A stretch of DNA of 63,792 bases from Alkaliphilus transvaalensis ATCC 700919 (GCF_000621485.1 NZ_JHYF01000018.1:1-63792); one strand, 5' to 3'. Positions 37,331-46,110 are shown, counted from the first letter of the stretch. The notes: generated by a model from the letters alone, not told the origin. Program-made: numbers and translations.

Positions 37331-38677
37331 TTAATTAGGATGAACCAGCAGAGAATAAATGCTTATAAACACTAGACAGCAATATAGTATCAACCATTGA
37401 GATATAGATATACTTATTGGCAAGCCTATTAAAAGTAAAGTAGCTATTGTTAACCCACTTGTTATAATAATTATTTTTGTAATTTTACTAAAATGTACTA
37501 GCCATAATTCTAAGCTTACAAACCGTTCTTTTATTAATAGATTAAATATTACTAATCCACTTATTAAGCTAAACATTGTACTAGAGCTACTTAAGTTTCT
37601 ATAGTAATTTTGTACTGAAATTGGTGGTAATAATACATTTTTCTGTGGATGTAACCTTGCCTTTAGTGCCTCTAAAAAAATTAAATATGCCTCTTTAAAA
37701 TTTGTGGGGTCATTAGCTATCTTGCTTGGTTCTATATATAAATCAAAGGATGCTCTATTCCATAAGAAAAAAAGCATTGCTATCAATAAACTTATTTTTA
37801 ATAAACCTATCATTATCCCCTTTATCTCTTTCTTAGAGGTTTCTAATGGATAATTGTTTTTCAATTGCTCTTTTATTGAGTTTATTAACCCTTTAATGAT
37901 ATGCTTAATAAATTTTAATATATATATTGTCGTTATTCCTGTCATAAAAAAAAGCGTTATTTTGTTTCTTTGTAAAACCTTATAATTTTCTATTTTTTTA
38001 CTTTCTATATGTAGTCCACTTAAACCCAGTCCTACTGACTTTAATCTCTCTTCTACATCATAGACAGATAAATCTTTATTAAATATTTCTATTGCCTTAA
38101 TAGCAAGAGGTTTCTCATATAAAACTTCCATTAATGTATAGGGGATAAATACCGCCATTTGATCGTTATTTATCGTCTCAGCTAATAGTGTAGCTTCCTC
38201 TTTTATGACACCTACTACTGTAAATTGTCTCCCAAAGATGGTTAAAGTGTCCCCCACCACATCAATTTTATTGAATAATTGGAAAGCTGTCCTCTGATCT
38301 ATCACTACTATATATTCTTGATTAATTAAGTCTTCTTCTCTTAAAAACCCTCCATATTCTAAATAAAAACGATAAAATGTATCAAAACTCCCCCCGACTC
38401 CATATACATTAACATTACTTGATCCTCTACTAGACAATACTTGCTGGTTAATCATTGTATAGTAGGATGTAGGAATCGACCCAAAGGCCTGTATGACAGC
38501 TTCAATATCTATCCATACTTCATTTATATATTCATTAAAATATATTGAAATTTTACTTCCATTGGTGTTGTCGTAATAATGATTAAATTCATAAATAGCA
38601 TTGTTAAGTAACAGCGTAAATATAAAAATAAAAAAGCTAAAGTAAAGGATCCAATAGTATTTTCTACTATTCATCAT
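37331..38677 (-). CDS. MacB-like periplasmic-core membrane protein of unknown function
   Basis: A 448-residue protein. One N-terminal helix (8-27) is followed by an extracytoplasmic domain of about 200 residues whose end (GDTLTIFGRQFTVVGVIKEE) resembles the MacB/FtsX periplasmic core. Then come several helices: about 240-260, 285-306, 365-382 and two in 395-445, with a loop at 310-360. The C-terminal part is not a clear FtsX domain and no ATPase is adjacent. In an export machine it would be the membrane partner of the HlyD-like protein upstream. The start is one of two adjacent ATGs behind GAGGTG. Confidence 0.6.
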   Translation of the reverse strand: MMNSRKYYWILYFSFFIFIFTLLLNNAIYEFNHYYDNTNGSKISIYFNEYINEVWIDIEAVIQAFGSIPTSYYTMINQQVLSSRGSSNVNVYGVGGSFDTFYRFYLEYGGFLREEDLINQEYIVVIDQRTAFQLFNKIDVVGDTLTIFGRQFTVVGVIKEEATLLAETINNDQMAVFIPYTLMEVLYEKPLAIKAIEIFNKDLSVYDVEERLKSVGLGLSGLHIESKKIENYKVLQRNKITLFFMTGITTIYILKFIKHIIKGLINSIKEQLKNNYPLETSKKEIKGIMIGLLKISLLIAMLFFLWNRASFDLYIEPSKIANDPTNFKEAYLIFLEALKARLHPQKNVLLPPISVQNYYRNLSSSSTMFSLISGLVIFNLLIKERFVSLELWLVHFSKITKIIIITSGLTIATLLLIGLPISISISQWLILYCCLVFISIYSLLVHPN

Positions 38678-38704
38678 TACACCTCTTTTTATAGGTTTCT
38701 ATTT

Positions 38705-40006
38705 TTATCTAATCCTAACGCGAACTTCATTTTCAAGTGGCTTATTAGAACTAATAATAACTTTTTCATTTCCCATCAAACCGCTCTTAATGCCTGTATT
38801 AATTAAGTTAGAATCCCCTATAGTAATGTTTCTCTTTGTTGCAAAAAATTCTTTCCCTAAATACCCATTCTTTTCTTCTACTATATACACATAGTGGTTT
38901 CCCTCAAAATCCTTGTATATTGCATGATTAGGAATGATAGCTTGATAATACCCTTGAGATTTATTAATACTAACTTCTACTTTTTCCTTGCCCTCTAGCT
39001 CTACACCTTGATCAATATCTATAAATATTTGAGTATTATTTTCTGTATTTAGTAATTTACTAATGTTGAGATTTGAAACATCCCTTTCTAGACCTTCTAT
39101 AAATACAATAACTTCATCATGCACCTCAAGATACGTACTATATTCCTTTTCTGTATGCCCCACAATATGATAACCATCTTCAATTATATGAAGTCTATAT
39201 ATTGGTCTTAAATTATTAATCTCCATTCCGATGGAAACATTTAAGTCTCCTATTATTCCATCTTCTATTGCATAAATATTACATTGGGCTATTTCTTCTT
39301 CTATTTTCAGTGCTTTCATGGAAGTTTTTTCAATATCTAATTCTTTGTTCCTTATGTTAAGTTTTTTTATTTCAATTTCTCTTCTTAAATTTTCTTCTTT
39401 TCTTACTAAATCTTCTCTTTGCAACTCATAATCCCTTTGGGCTAGTGTATAGGCCCTACTTGAATCCTCTAACTGGCTACTAGATAACTTTCCTTCATCA
39501 AAAAGTTGTTTATTATTTTTATATTTATTTTCTTCACCATTCAGCTGTAGTTCTGATGTTTTTAAGTGATGTTTTAAATGAAAAAAGTCTTCTTTCATAA
39601 GAGCTTCTAACTCTAGTTCCATGACTTTTAATTCATTTTGATAGGTATCCAATAAAAATTTTAGATCAATCAATTCTTCCTTCAATGGTGCATCGTCTAA
39701 TTTAATAATTAAATCATCTTTTTTAACTTCATCGCCTATCTTCACCATGACCTCTTTTACATTAAATCTTGATTTAGCATAGACCTCATTTATTTTTTTA
39801 GGAATTACTTCTCCACTAAACCTGATTTGTCTAGAAATCTCACCTGAAAATGGACTTGTGACGATTACTTCTGGAAGTGTTAAGTTGATAATTGTCTTTG
39901 AAAAGAAGGTAAAAAACAACATTGTTAGTAGAAAAACTTTTCCAACTTTTAGTACCTTCTGTTTCTCTGTTGTCACCTTATTATTTAAGCTAGATTGAAG
40001 TGTCAT
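38705..40006 (-). CDS. HlyD/MFP-family adaptor protein
   Basis: A 433-residue membrane-anchored adaptor: one helix (about 24-46), a first lipoyl-like half (about 70-100, AKSRFNVKEVMVKIGDEVKKDD), a long Leu/Glu/Lys coiled coil (about 110-240), a second lipoyl half (near 250) and a beta-barrel C-terminal domain. In Gram-positive bacteria such proteins link MacB-like permeases to peptide export. It lies 27 bases upstream of the MacB-like gene and 19 bases after the sugar-type permease. AAAGGAGG supports the start. Confidence 0.82.
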   Translation of the reverse strand: MTLQSSLNNKVTTEKQKVLKVGKVFLLTMLFFTFFSKTIINLTLPEVIVTSPFSGEISRQIRFSGEVIPKKINEVYAKSRFNVKEVMVKIGDEVKKDDLIIKLDDAPLKEELIDLKFLLDTYQNELKVMELELEALMKEDFFHLKHHLKTSELQLNGEENKYKNNKQLFDEGKLSSSQLEDSSRAYTLAQRDYELQREDLVRKEENLRREIEIKKLNIRNKELDIEKTSMKALKIEEEIAQCNIYAIEDGIIGDLNVSIGMEINNLRPIYRLHIIEDGYHIVGHTEKEYSTYLEVHDEVIVFIEGLERDVSNLNISKLLNTENNTQIFIDIDQGVELEGKEKVEVSINKSQGYYQAIIPNHAIYKDFEGNHYVYIVEEKNGYLGKEFFATKRNITIGDSNLINTGIKSGLMGNEKVIISSNKPLENEVRVRIR

Positions 40007-40025
40007 GGTAAAACTACCTCCTTTT

Positions 40026-40874
40026 CTATTTTATATCTGAATGTTTTATTCCCTCTGTTATATACTCTTCTCCATAGAGGAAAATAAGTAGCATTGGAAT
40101 CATATAAATTACACCTGAAGCAAATGCAATCCCCAGTTCAAAATGATTAACATTAGATAGATATAGTGATAAAGGATATTTATTGATGTCCTTAATAAAA
40201 ACTAATGGTTGTTCCACCATATTCCAGTTTTCTATAAAAAATAAAATTGTTAAGGCAGCAATCCCTTCTTTACATAAGGGCAAGACAATTTTATAAAATA
40301 TCTGAAAAGTATTACATCCGTCTACGGCGGCGGCTTCGATACATTCATTAGGTATACCATCCATAAACTGTTTCAATAGAAAAACACCAAAAGCACTAAA
40401 AATCCCTGGAAGGATAATTGACTGATAGCTATTGATTAAATTAAGTCGATCTAATATAAGATAATTTGGTACTAATGTAACTTGAAAGGGCATTAACATA
40501 ACAACAATATATAAGAAAAACAAAGTATCTTTATATTTAAATTTTAGTTTCGAAAAGGCAAAGGCGGCACTAGAAGCTACCAATACATGTCCTAAAACCA
40601 AAGGTAATACGATAAATGTGGTGTTCCAAAACATTTTAATATACTTATTTTTAACAACCAATACATTATAATATTGATATAAAGTTGCCCTTTCAGGTAT
40701 AATTTGAAAATTAATATATTTTTCTGTTTGTGCCACCTCTCCGCTCTTTACAGTTTCATAGTTCCCTAACACTTCTTGATCTCCCATAAAAGAATTGGTG
40801 ATTGTTATGATTAGTGGAAAAACCATGATAATAGCTAAAATCATCGTGAATATTGTTATGTAAATTTTTCTCAT
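40026..40874 (-). CDS. ABC transporter permease, MalG type
   Basis: A 282-residue inner-membrane permease with six predicted helices. The EAA motif EAAAVDGCNTFQIFYKIVLP near residue 184 is characteristic of carbohydrate-type importers and is the coupling site for the ATPase. The start ATG 40874 follows GGGAGGG; a TTG six codons upstream overlaps the neighbouring gene. Paired with the MalF-like permease upstream. No ATPase gene occurs in the cluster. Confidence 0.88.
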   Translation of the reverse strand: MRKIYITIFTMILAIIMVFPLIITITNSFMGDQEVLGNYETVKSGEVAQTEKYINFQIIPERATLYQYYNVLVVKNKYIKMFWNTTFIVLPLVLGHVLVASSAAFAFSKLKFKYKDTLFFLYIVVMLMPFQVTLVPNYLILDRLNLINSYQSIILPGIFSAFGVFLLKQFMDGIPNECIEAAAVDGCNTFQIFYKIVLPLCKEGIAALTILFFIENWNMVEQPLVFIKDINKYPLSLYLSNVNHFELGIAFASGVIYMIPMLLIFLYGEEYITEGIKHSDIK

Positions 40875-40885
40875 ATTAACCCTCC

Positions 40886-41770
40886 CTACCAATTAATATC
40901 TCTTCCTATTTTTCTTTGTAATTTAAAGAGCAGGAATAGGGAAATGTATATAATTAAAGCAAACAATATGGCACTCGTTACCAACTTGTTATATTCTAAT
41001 TTTATGAACATATTGTTTAAATAGTGTTGAAGCATGTAGATTCTTCTATGGGGGTACTCCCCAGCTAAAAGGTATATTTCTTTAAATATTTTAAAGGAAT
41101 TAATGATGGAAATTACTAAAACAAAAAACATAGTTGGTGATAAGTACACAATAGTAATATTTAGAAACTTTTGAAGTGAATTTGCCCCTTCTATACTAGC
41201 GGCTTCATAATATTCTGTCGGTATTTTTGCTAAGCCTGCCATAAACAAAACAATATTATAGCCAATATTCTTCCATATAAAAATTATTATGATAGCCAAC
41301 ATGCTCCAATTGGAGTTCAACCAATCAATTGGATTTCCTCCCATTCTTGTTAAAAAGTTATTCAGTACTCCTCGAGTATCAAAGAGAAGATCAAAAAATA
41401 GGATTATAGAAGCAACCGGAACAACTAATGGGATAATAAAAGATGCCTTTAATTTCTCCTTGTAGTACATATTTTTATTAAGCAATAATGCCACCAGTAA
41501 CGATAACAGAATGATCGACGGTACACTTATAAGAGTAAAGAGGGCTGTATTCCCAAGTGCAAGTCGGTAGACATTATTGTTTATTAATTCTATATAGTTT
41601 TGAAAACCAACAAACCTACCATTTACAGGATTACTTAAAAAGGAATAGTAGATCATCCAAATAAAGGGTAGTAAATAAAATATTGATAGACCAACTATAC
41701 TTGGAATTAGATATAGCCAATGGCTTTTGTTCTTTTTTATCAAAAGTTTTTTAACAATAATATACAGCAC
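40886..41770 (-). CDS. ABC transporter permease, MalF/UgpA type
   Basis: A 294-residue permease with six predicted helices and an EAA loop (YYEAASIEGANSLQKFLNIT, near 185). It would form a heterodimer with the MalG-type protein. The start is uncertain: GTG 41770 directly abuts AAGGGG, so initiation may be a few codons downstream. It is 20 bases downstream of the solute-binding gene. Confidence 0.85.
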   Translation of the reverse strand: MLYIIVKKLLIKKNKSHWLYLIPSIVGLSIFYLLPFIWMIYYSFLSNPVNGRFVGFQNYIELINNNVYRLALGNTALFTLISVPSIILLSLLVALLLNKNMYYKEKLKASFIIPLVVPVASIILFFDLLFDTRGVLNNFLTRMGGNPIDWLNSNWSMLAIIIIFIWKNIGYNIVLFMAGLAKIPTEYYEAASIEGANSLQKFLNITIVYLSPTMFFVLVISIINSFKIFKEIYLLAGEYPHRRIYMLQHYLNNMFIKLEYNKLVTSAILFALIIYISLFLLFKLQRKIGRDINW

Positions 41771-41790
41771 CCCCTTTTTCTTATAGAATT

Positions 41791-43983
41791 TTACTCACCC
41801 AAAAACAATTCTAATTTATTTTCAATTGATCTAATAGTTTGATCTATGTCTTGCTGGTTATTGAAGAACTTATTTAAGTCTTCATATATTGGCAGTCTTA
41901 GAAAACTATAGTAGTTTAGACCTTTAATCATCCTATTAATCTTATCCACCTCTTCAACTGATACTTTTAAATCATCACTTCTTATATTTGTTGTCTGAAC
42001 ATCAAACAACCTATGTTCATCGGTTTTTGGTTCATTACTACCTTTAATATACAATTCTTCCATCCATTTATTAGCTTCGTTATTTATACTAAATGTACCT
42101 GAATCTCCAAGTTTTATTCCATAGCCTTCTGAAATAAAATACCTGACTAGTTCCCAACCCTCATCCTTTAATTGGGAGTTAGCATTTATACCTATCAAGG
42201 TAGCTTCAAACCTATTTTTGCTATCTTGATTCCATTTGGGCATTTTAATTAATCTATAATCATTGATATCATCTACTCTTGATTCTAGATATAACTTGTA
42301 ATTGTAATTTCCATAAGGGTAAGGTATGAATAATATATTGCTAAGTTCAGAATTAGAAGGTGCTTCATAGTCTCTAATACTCTGTATAGATTGAATTAGC
42401 TTGGTAAATTCTTTAGTATCAAACCGTTCTCTTTGACTTTCAACATTAAGGAAAGAGTCCATATTACTCTTGATAATGGATACACCTAACTCTTCTGCCC
42501 CATAATCTGGTAAAATGTAATGACTTTGATTTTTACTTGCAACTTCTTCAATAATTTTAATCAATTCTTCAACTGTCCATTTGTCATCATCAATAGTTAA
42601 TCCATGTTGTTCTAATATCTGAGTATTTACATATAGCCTAGAAAAGTTAAAATTTATTGGGATAACAAATTGTTTGTCGTTGAACTTTACCAGTTCAACG
42701 ATACTTTCTAAATAATCCTCTTTATTAAAGTTCTGATCCTGCTGGATATATTCTTGTAAATCCACCAACAAATTTTGCTTCATATAGGCATCAAAGGGGA
42801 AGCTTCCTAAAAATACATCTGGCCCTTTTCCTGCTAACATTTCTGTGTTTATTTTTTGCTGAAATTGTTCTGTAGAAAGATCACCAACTTCCATTACCCT
42901 CACCTTTATATCAGGATTAATGGACTTAAAAACTTGTAAAGCCTGACTCAAAGTTTCATTTATTTGTCCATCAAGTACTGCAAACACCAATTCATTACTT
43001 TCCGTTATATCATTTTTATCATTGTCATCTACTTCTAGTAATTTATAAAATACATTATTTTTACTAATATTTAATCCGTGCAAGTAGGTGATACCGTTAA
43101 TTTCATATATATTTACAATTTCTGTAATCGTGGTATTCAGTATATAATCAAAAAAATGCTTTTCAACTACTTCTCCATCTTCTCTTACGGCAGTTAAATA
43201 ATTGTTTTTATCGGTTACATAAATAAGACTATTTACTTTGTTATAGTTAAGCTCATTGATTAATAAATTACTATCTAATTCAATTCTCTCTATCATCTTA
43301 TTCTCATTAGTATCATATTTAACAAGATGCCTATTATGCTCTACAAAAACTATTTTGTTTTCTGTCATAATATCAAAGTCTACAATAATACTCTCTGTAC
43401 CCTTGATTCTACTAATAATATTACAATAATCATCTAATACTAGAATTTCTCCTTTGTTAGTAAGGGCATAAATTAAACCTTGACCATTAACTCGAATTTT
43501 CTTAAAATAATATTCTGTTTTTTCGTCAATTTCTTTATGTTCTTTATTGATTAATTCGCCCTCAAAGTTATAGAATTCTAAAGCCATATACCTTTTTTTT
43601 TCTTTTAAATTATCATATATATTTCCAAAAACTATTTTACCATTAGCCCCTAATGTCATATTAGTCCCTATTTGGCTATTTATATCTAATTTTGTAATTG
43701 TATTGCCATTTTCATCTACAATAAGATATTCAAAATTAACTTCATTTTCTCTTTCCGTTAATTCTTTTAATATATCTTTATATCCATACACTAAATACTT
43801 CCCATTAGGTAAGGGTATGGCATTATACAGCCCGTCTAGTTCTATGTTCCTAAAAAGTTCTACTGCTCTATAATTTAAATTACTACTTTGTTTCAAAGCA
43901 TTATCCGCTGTCTCACTTTTACATGAAGTTAGTGTTAAAAACAATAGAATGATTAACATAACAATTGTAATTTTTTTTTGCAT
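41791..43983 (-). CDS. solute-binding lipoprotein with large N-terminal beta-rich domain
   Basis: A 730-residue lipoprotein (lipobox LTSC, Cys21), about 300 residues longer than ordinary family 1 solute-binding proteins. Residues about 30-325 are beta-strand-rich with repeated blocks such as GKYLVYGY, GQGLIYALTNKGEILVLDD and NKIVFVEHNRHLVKYD, which looks like a beta-propeller. The binding domain starts near 330 (ELVFAVLDGQINETL) and includes the family motif GPDVFLGSFPF near 385. The pair of permeases follows. The ligand is unknown; the propeller may recruit a partner such as the Cys-rich protein encoded upstream. Confidence 0.8.
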   Translation of the reverse strand: MQKKITIVMLIILLFLTLTSCKSETADNALKQSSNLNYRAVELFRNIELDGLYNAIPLPNGKYLVYGYKDILKELTERENEVNFEYLIVDENGNTITKLDINSQIGTNMTLGANGKIVFGNIYDNLKEKKRYMALEFYNFEGELINKEHKEIDEKTEYYFKKIRVNGQGLIYALTNKGEILVLDDYCNIISRIKGTESIIVDFDIMTENKIVFVEHNRHLVKYDTNENKMIERIELDSNLLINELNYNKVNSLIYVTDKNNYLTAVREDGEVVEKHFFDYILNTTITEIVNIYEINGITYLHGLNISKNNVFYKLLEVDDNDKNDITESNELVFAVLDGQINETLSQALQVFKSINPDIKVRVMEVGDLSTEQFQQKINTEMLAGKGPDVFLGSFPFDAYMKQNLLVDLQEYIQQDQNFNKEDYLESIVELVKFNDKQFVIPINFNFSRLYVNTQILEQHGLTIDDDKWTVEELIKIIEEVASKNQSHYILPDYGAEELGVSIIKSNMDSFLNVESQRERFDTKEFTKLIQSIQSIRDYEAPSNSELSNILFIPYPYGNYNYKLYLESRVDDINDYRLIKMPKWNQDSKNRFEATLIGINANSQLKDEGWELVRYFISEGYGIKLGDSGTFSINNEANKWMEELYIKGSNEPKTDEHRLFDVQTTNIRSDDLKVSVEEVDKINRMIKGLNYYSFLRLPIYEDLNKFFNNQQDIDQTIRSIENKLELFLGE

Positions 43984-44001
43984 TACTATCCTCCTAAAAT
44001 A

Positions 44002-44024
44002 CCAAGGGACAACTTGTCCCTTGG
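44002..44024 (-). terminator. intercistronic hairpin between the Cys-rich and solute-binding genes
   Basis: A perfect 11-base stem (CCAAGGGACAA / TTGTCCCTTGG) around one base. On the minus strand it is followed by TATTTTAGG, a weak T run, so it may attenuate transcription or protect the upstream mRNA 3' end rather than stop it fully. Confidence 0.6.
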
Positions 44025-44056
44025 CTTTTTATAAAAATAAGTACGTAATTTTAAAA

Positions 44057-44557
44057 TTATGGTCTAGGTGTATGGCATCTTCTACAATATGGATTAGTAC
44101 CTGTCGTCCAATCATGAGTATAACCTCTTGCTGTAGTACCACACCGAGTGCATGAAGCTGTCTCATTACACCAATGGGGCGAACGTGGAGACCAATTGTG
44201 CCCTATTGGAGCATGATTTTGTACTTGTTGATATGAACAACTACCACAAGAGTAAGTTGTTCTTCCCCATTGTGTACAAGTAGGTGCAGTGTAACTTGTG
44301 GTAACTAACCCATCTGAACATACACCGCATGGGAATGCAAGTATTCCAAATTCTAATCTAGCTTCATCACAATAAGCATCTAATTCATTTAAACAGCAAT
44401 CTCCATCTGTAAAATCGCACAAATCACCATCTATACAGCAAGCCTCACTAATCTCATTATCAGAGCAACAGCTAGCAAAACCAGGTTGTTGTGCATAAGC
44501 TACCGGTAAACTTAGTAAAAGTAGTAATACTAGAGTTATAATCATTGTTCTTTTCAT
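44057..44557 (-). CDS. secreted cysteine-rich protein, unknown function
   Basis: A 166-residue protein with a signal peptide cleaved near AYA-QQ (residues 1-20). The mature part of about 145 residues holds 18 cysteines. The first half has paired cysteines in acidic sequence (ASCC, EACC, DCC). The second half has two imperfect repeats of a Cys-x2-Cys module with a preceding GHNW or THDW and a Cys about ten residues before the pair (CGSC, CTRC, CRRC), similar to zinc-ribbon-like repeats in clostridial surface proteins. The start ATG 44557 follows GGGAGG. It is the first large gene of the ABC/HlyD cluster and probably its cargo or sensor. Confidence 0.7.
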   Translation of the reverse strand: MKRTMIITLVLLLLLSLPVAYAQQPGFASCCSDNEISEACCIDGDLCDFTDGDCCLNELDAYCDEARLEFGILAFPCGVCSDGLVTTSYTAPTCTQWGRTTYSCGSCSYQQVQNHAPIGHNWSPRSPHWCNETASCTRCGTTARGYTHDWTTGTNPYCRRCHTPRP

Positions 44558-44674
44558 TTTAATTCCTCCCATTTGTAGTGTTCTATTCAAGAATAGTTTA
44601 TTTTTTAGTAAAGTGATGCAAAACTAACATAGGTATTCTATTGACTAATCTCATTAAACAATATATCCTGTAAT

Positions 44675-44748
44675 AATAAGGCTCCAATATATTTTTACTA
44701 TCTACGATTTCTCAGGTCTAGGATATAGGATATATTTTGAGCCTTATT
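44675..44748 (-). promoter_or_regulatory. large leader hairpin overlapping the sORF
   Basis: AATAAGGCTC (44675-44684) pairs with GAGCCTTATT (44739-44748), extended after a one-base mismatch by AATATAT / ATATATT. On the minus strand the upstream arm is inside the sORF at 44718-44777 and the loop contains its stop codon, so ribosomes would open the stem. There is no T run. Confidence 0.5.
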
Positions 44749-44777
44749 TTGCTATTTGGCGGTCTGATTTTTTGCAT
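44718..44777 (-). CDS. 19-residue leader-peptide-like sORF
   Basis: The ORF encodes MQKIRPPNSKIRLKIYPIS behind a near-consensus AAAGGAGGTG site with a six-base spacer, the strongest ribosome binding site in this area. The peptide is basic. It ends 160 bases before the Cys-rich gene in the same direction. It may be a regulatory leader or a small secreted or toxic peptide; no family is recognised. Confidence 0.45.
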   Translation of the reverse strand: MQKIRPPNSKIRLKIYPIS

Positions 44778-45139
44778 AAACTTCACCTCCTTTCACAGAA
44801 ATAAATACATTACAAAGTTGAAGGCAAATATACTTGGACCAATTTGCTTATCGATTTATTAACCTTCAAGATTTAAGTCTACTATTTGTAATTTTAGAAA
44901 TTCATTAATTTAGTAAATATTACCATATAGCCGATATTATATTAACATATTTTCATTTTTTTTACAATACTGCATCTACAATTTCTTTAATAAATTGTTT
45001 ACTGCTACAACTTATTCTTATATCTTTACATTTATTTATTTTTCAAATCAAATACATATACTTTTTTTTTGTTTTATGGTATATTAAAAATGATATTTTG
45101 ATAAATTAAATAAATAAATATTTAAGGAGGCGTACATAC

Positions 45140-45367
45140 ATGTTTCAAAGAGTAAGAGAAATTATTGCAGAACAATTAGGTGTTGATGATGTAGATTCAA
45201 TTGAGAGATCTACTTCTCTTATGAATGACCTAGAAGCTGACTCATTAGATGCTGTAGAAATCATAATGGCTATTGAAGATGAGTTTGGAGTAGAGATCCC
45301 AGACGAAGAAGCTGAAAACTTTAAGAACATTGGTGATATTGTAGATTTTGTTGAAAGTAATAAATAG
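45140..45367 (+). CDS. acpP: acyl carrier protein
   Basis: A 75-residue ACP. Ser35 in EADSLDAVEI is the phosphopantetheine attachment site, followed by the acidic recognition helix EDEFGVEIPDEEA. AAGGAGG precedes the ATG. It stands alone with its own terminator instead of in a fab operon, and the nearest neighbours are unrelated. It carries acyl chains in fatty-acid and possibly phospholipid or lipoate synthesis. Confidence 0.95.
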   Translation: MFQRVREIIAEQLGVDDVDSIERSTSLMNDLEADSLDAVEIIMAIEDEFGVEIPDEEAENFKNIGDIVDFVESNK

Positions 45368-45393
45368 TATAGTTAAAACCATTTTAATATGAA

Positions 45394-45427
45394 AGATGAG
45401 GGATTAAATCTCCTCATCTTATTTTTT
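45394..45427 (+). terminator. acpP terminator
   Basis: GATGAGG / CCTCATC stem followed by TTATTTTTT on the plus strand, 27 bases after the stop. Confidence 0.88.
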
Positions 45428-45523
45428 GCCCATTTTTTAATGACAAGTAACAAAATAGATTAAACCTTCATACTGTATATAAGAAAGGCTTTTTATAAAT
45501 TATAAGTGAGGAGGTTTTTTTCT

Positions 45524-46063
45524 GTGGAAGTAAATCAAAACAATCATACAACAGCCCCTAGACCTGATGAACATTTAGGTCATCATCCAGCAATGCCACC
45601 ATGCTATGGTTATATGCCCGACATGGGGATGATGCCTCAAATGCCCGGCTTTATGCCCGACATGGGGATGATGCCTCAAATGCCTGGCTTTATGCCTGAT
45701 ATGGGGATGATGCCTCAAATGCCTGGTTTTATGCCTGATATGGGGATGATGCCTCAAATGCCTGGTTTTATGCCTGATATGGGGATAATGCCACCAACAC
45801 ATGGTTGCCTACCAGGATATTTCCCAGCAGTATCAATGCCATGTCCAACAATGCCTATGCCTTTACCTATGCCTTTACCTGTACCATTACCAATGCCCAT
45901 AGACGTAGATCATCCACCCCATCGTCATGAACATATGAAGAAACTGTATTACATGCATATGTATATAGCTGCAATGAATAAAGCAGAAGCCTATCGTTAT
46001 AAGATGATGCAATACGATCACCATGATCACCATTATGATTATGATCATGATCGAGACTGTTAA
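45524..46063 (+). CDS. Met/Pro-rich tandem-repeat protein, possibly a spore coat component
   Basis: A 179-residue low-complexity protein. After a short polar N-terminus come four full and one partial copies of a 13-residue repeat (MPDMGMMPQMPGF, residues about 31-90), a Met/Pro stretch (PMPLPMPLPVPLPMP), a helical segment with Lys, Tyr and Ala, and a His/Asp/Tyr tail (HHDHHYDYDHDRDC). It is free of a signal peptide. I choose GTG 45524 behind GAGGAGG; an ATG six codons upstream lies before that site. Such composition is typical of coat or exosporium proteins. The Met and His clusters could bind copper or resist oxidation (inference). Confidence 0.7.
   Translation: MEVNQNNHTTAPRPDEHLGHHPAMPPCYGYMPDMGMMPQMPGFMPDMGMMPQMPGFMPDMGMMPQMPGFMPDMGMMPQMPGFMPDMGIMPPTHGCLPGYFPAVSMPCPTMPMPLPMPLPVPLPMPIDVDHPPHRHEHMKKLYYMHMYIAAMNKAEAYRYKMMQYDHHDHHYDYDHDRDC
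45614..45793 (+). repeat. tandem 39-bp repeats within the Met/Pro-rich gene
   Basis: Units start at 45614, 45653, 45692, 45731 and 45770 (last partial). They are in frame (13 codons) and differ by a few silent C/T changes, the first two sharing GCCCGAC and the later ones GCCTGAT, which points to stepwise duplication. Confidence 0.92.
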
Positions 46064-46082
46064 AACCCAAGCCAATATACAT

Positions 46083-46110
46083 AAAACAGGTCAAAAATTT
46101 GACCTGTTTT
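46083..46110 (+). terminator. bidirectional terminator after the repeat-protein gene
   Basis: AAAACAGGTCAAA / TTTGACCTGTTTT stem with almost no loop, followed by ATTTTG on the plus strand and T-rich on the minus strand. Confidence 0.85.

Noticed and set aside
45614-45793. Possible CRISPR array
   Set aside because: Units are directly adjacent without spacers and encode an in-frame protein repeat.
45575-46094. Minus-strand frames opposite the Met/Pro repeat gene, rich in His and Arg
   Set aside because: They are products of reading the 39-bp repeats backwards; no ribosome binding site, and the plus frame has one.
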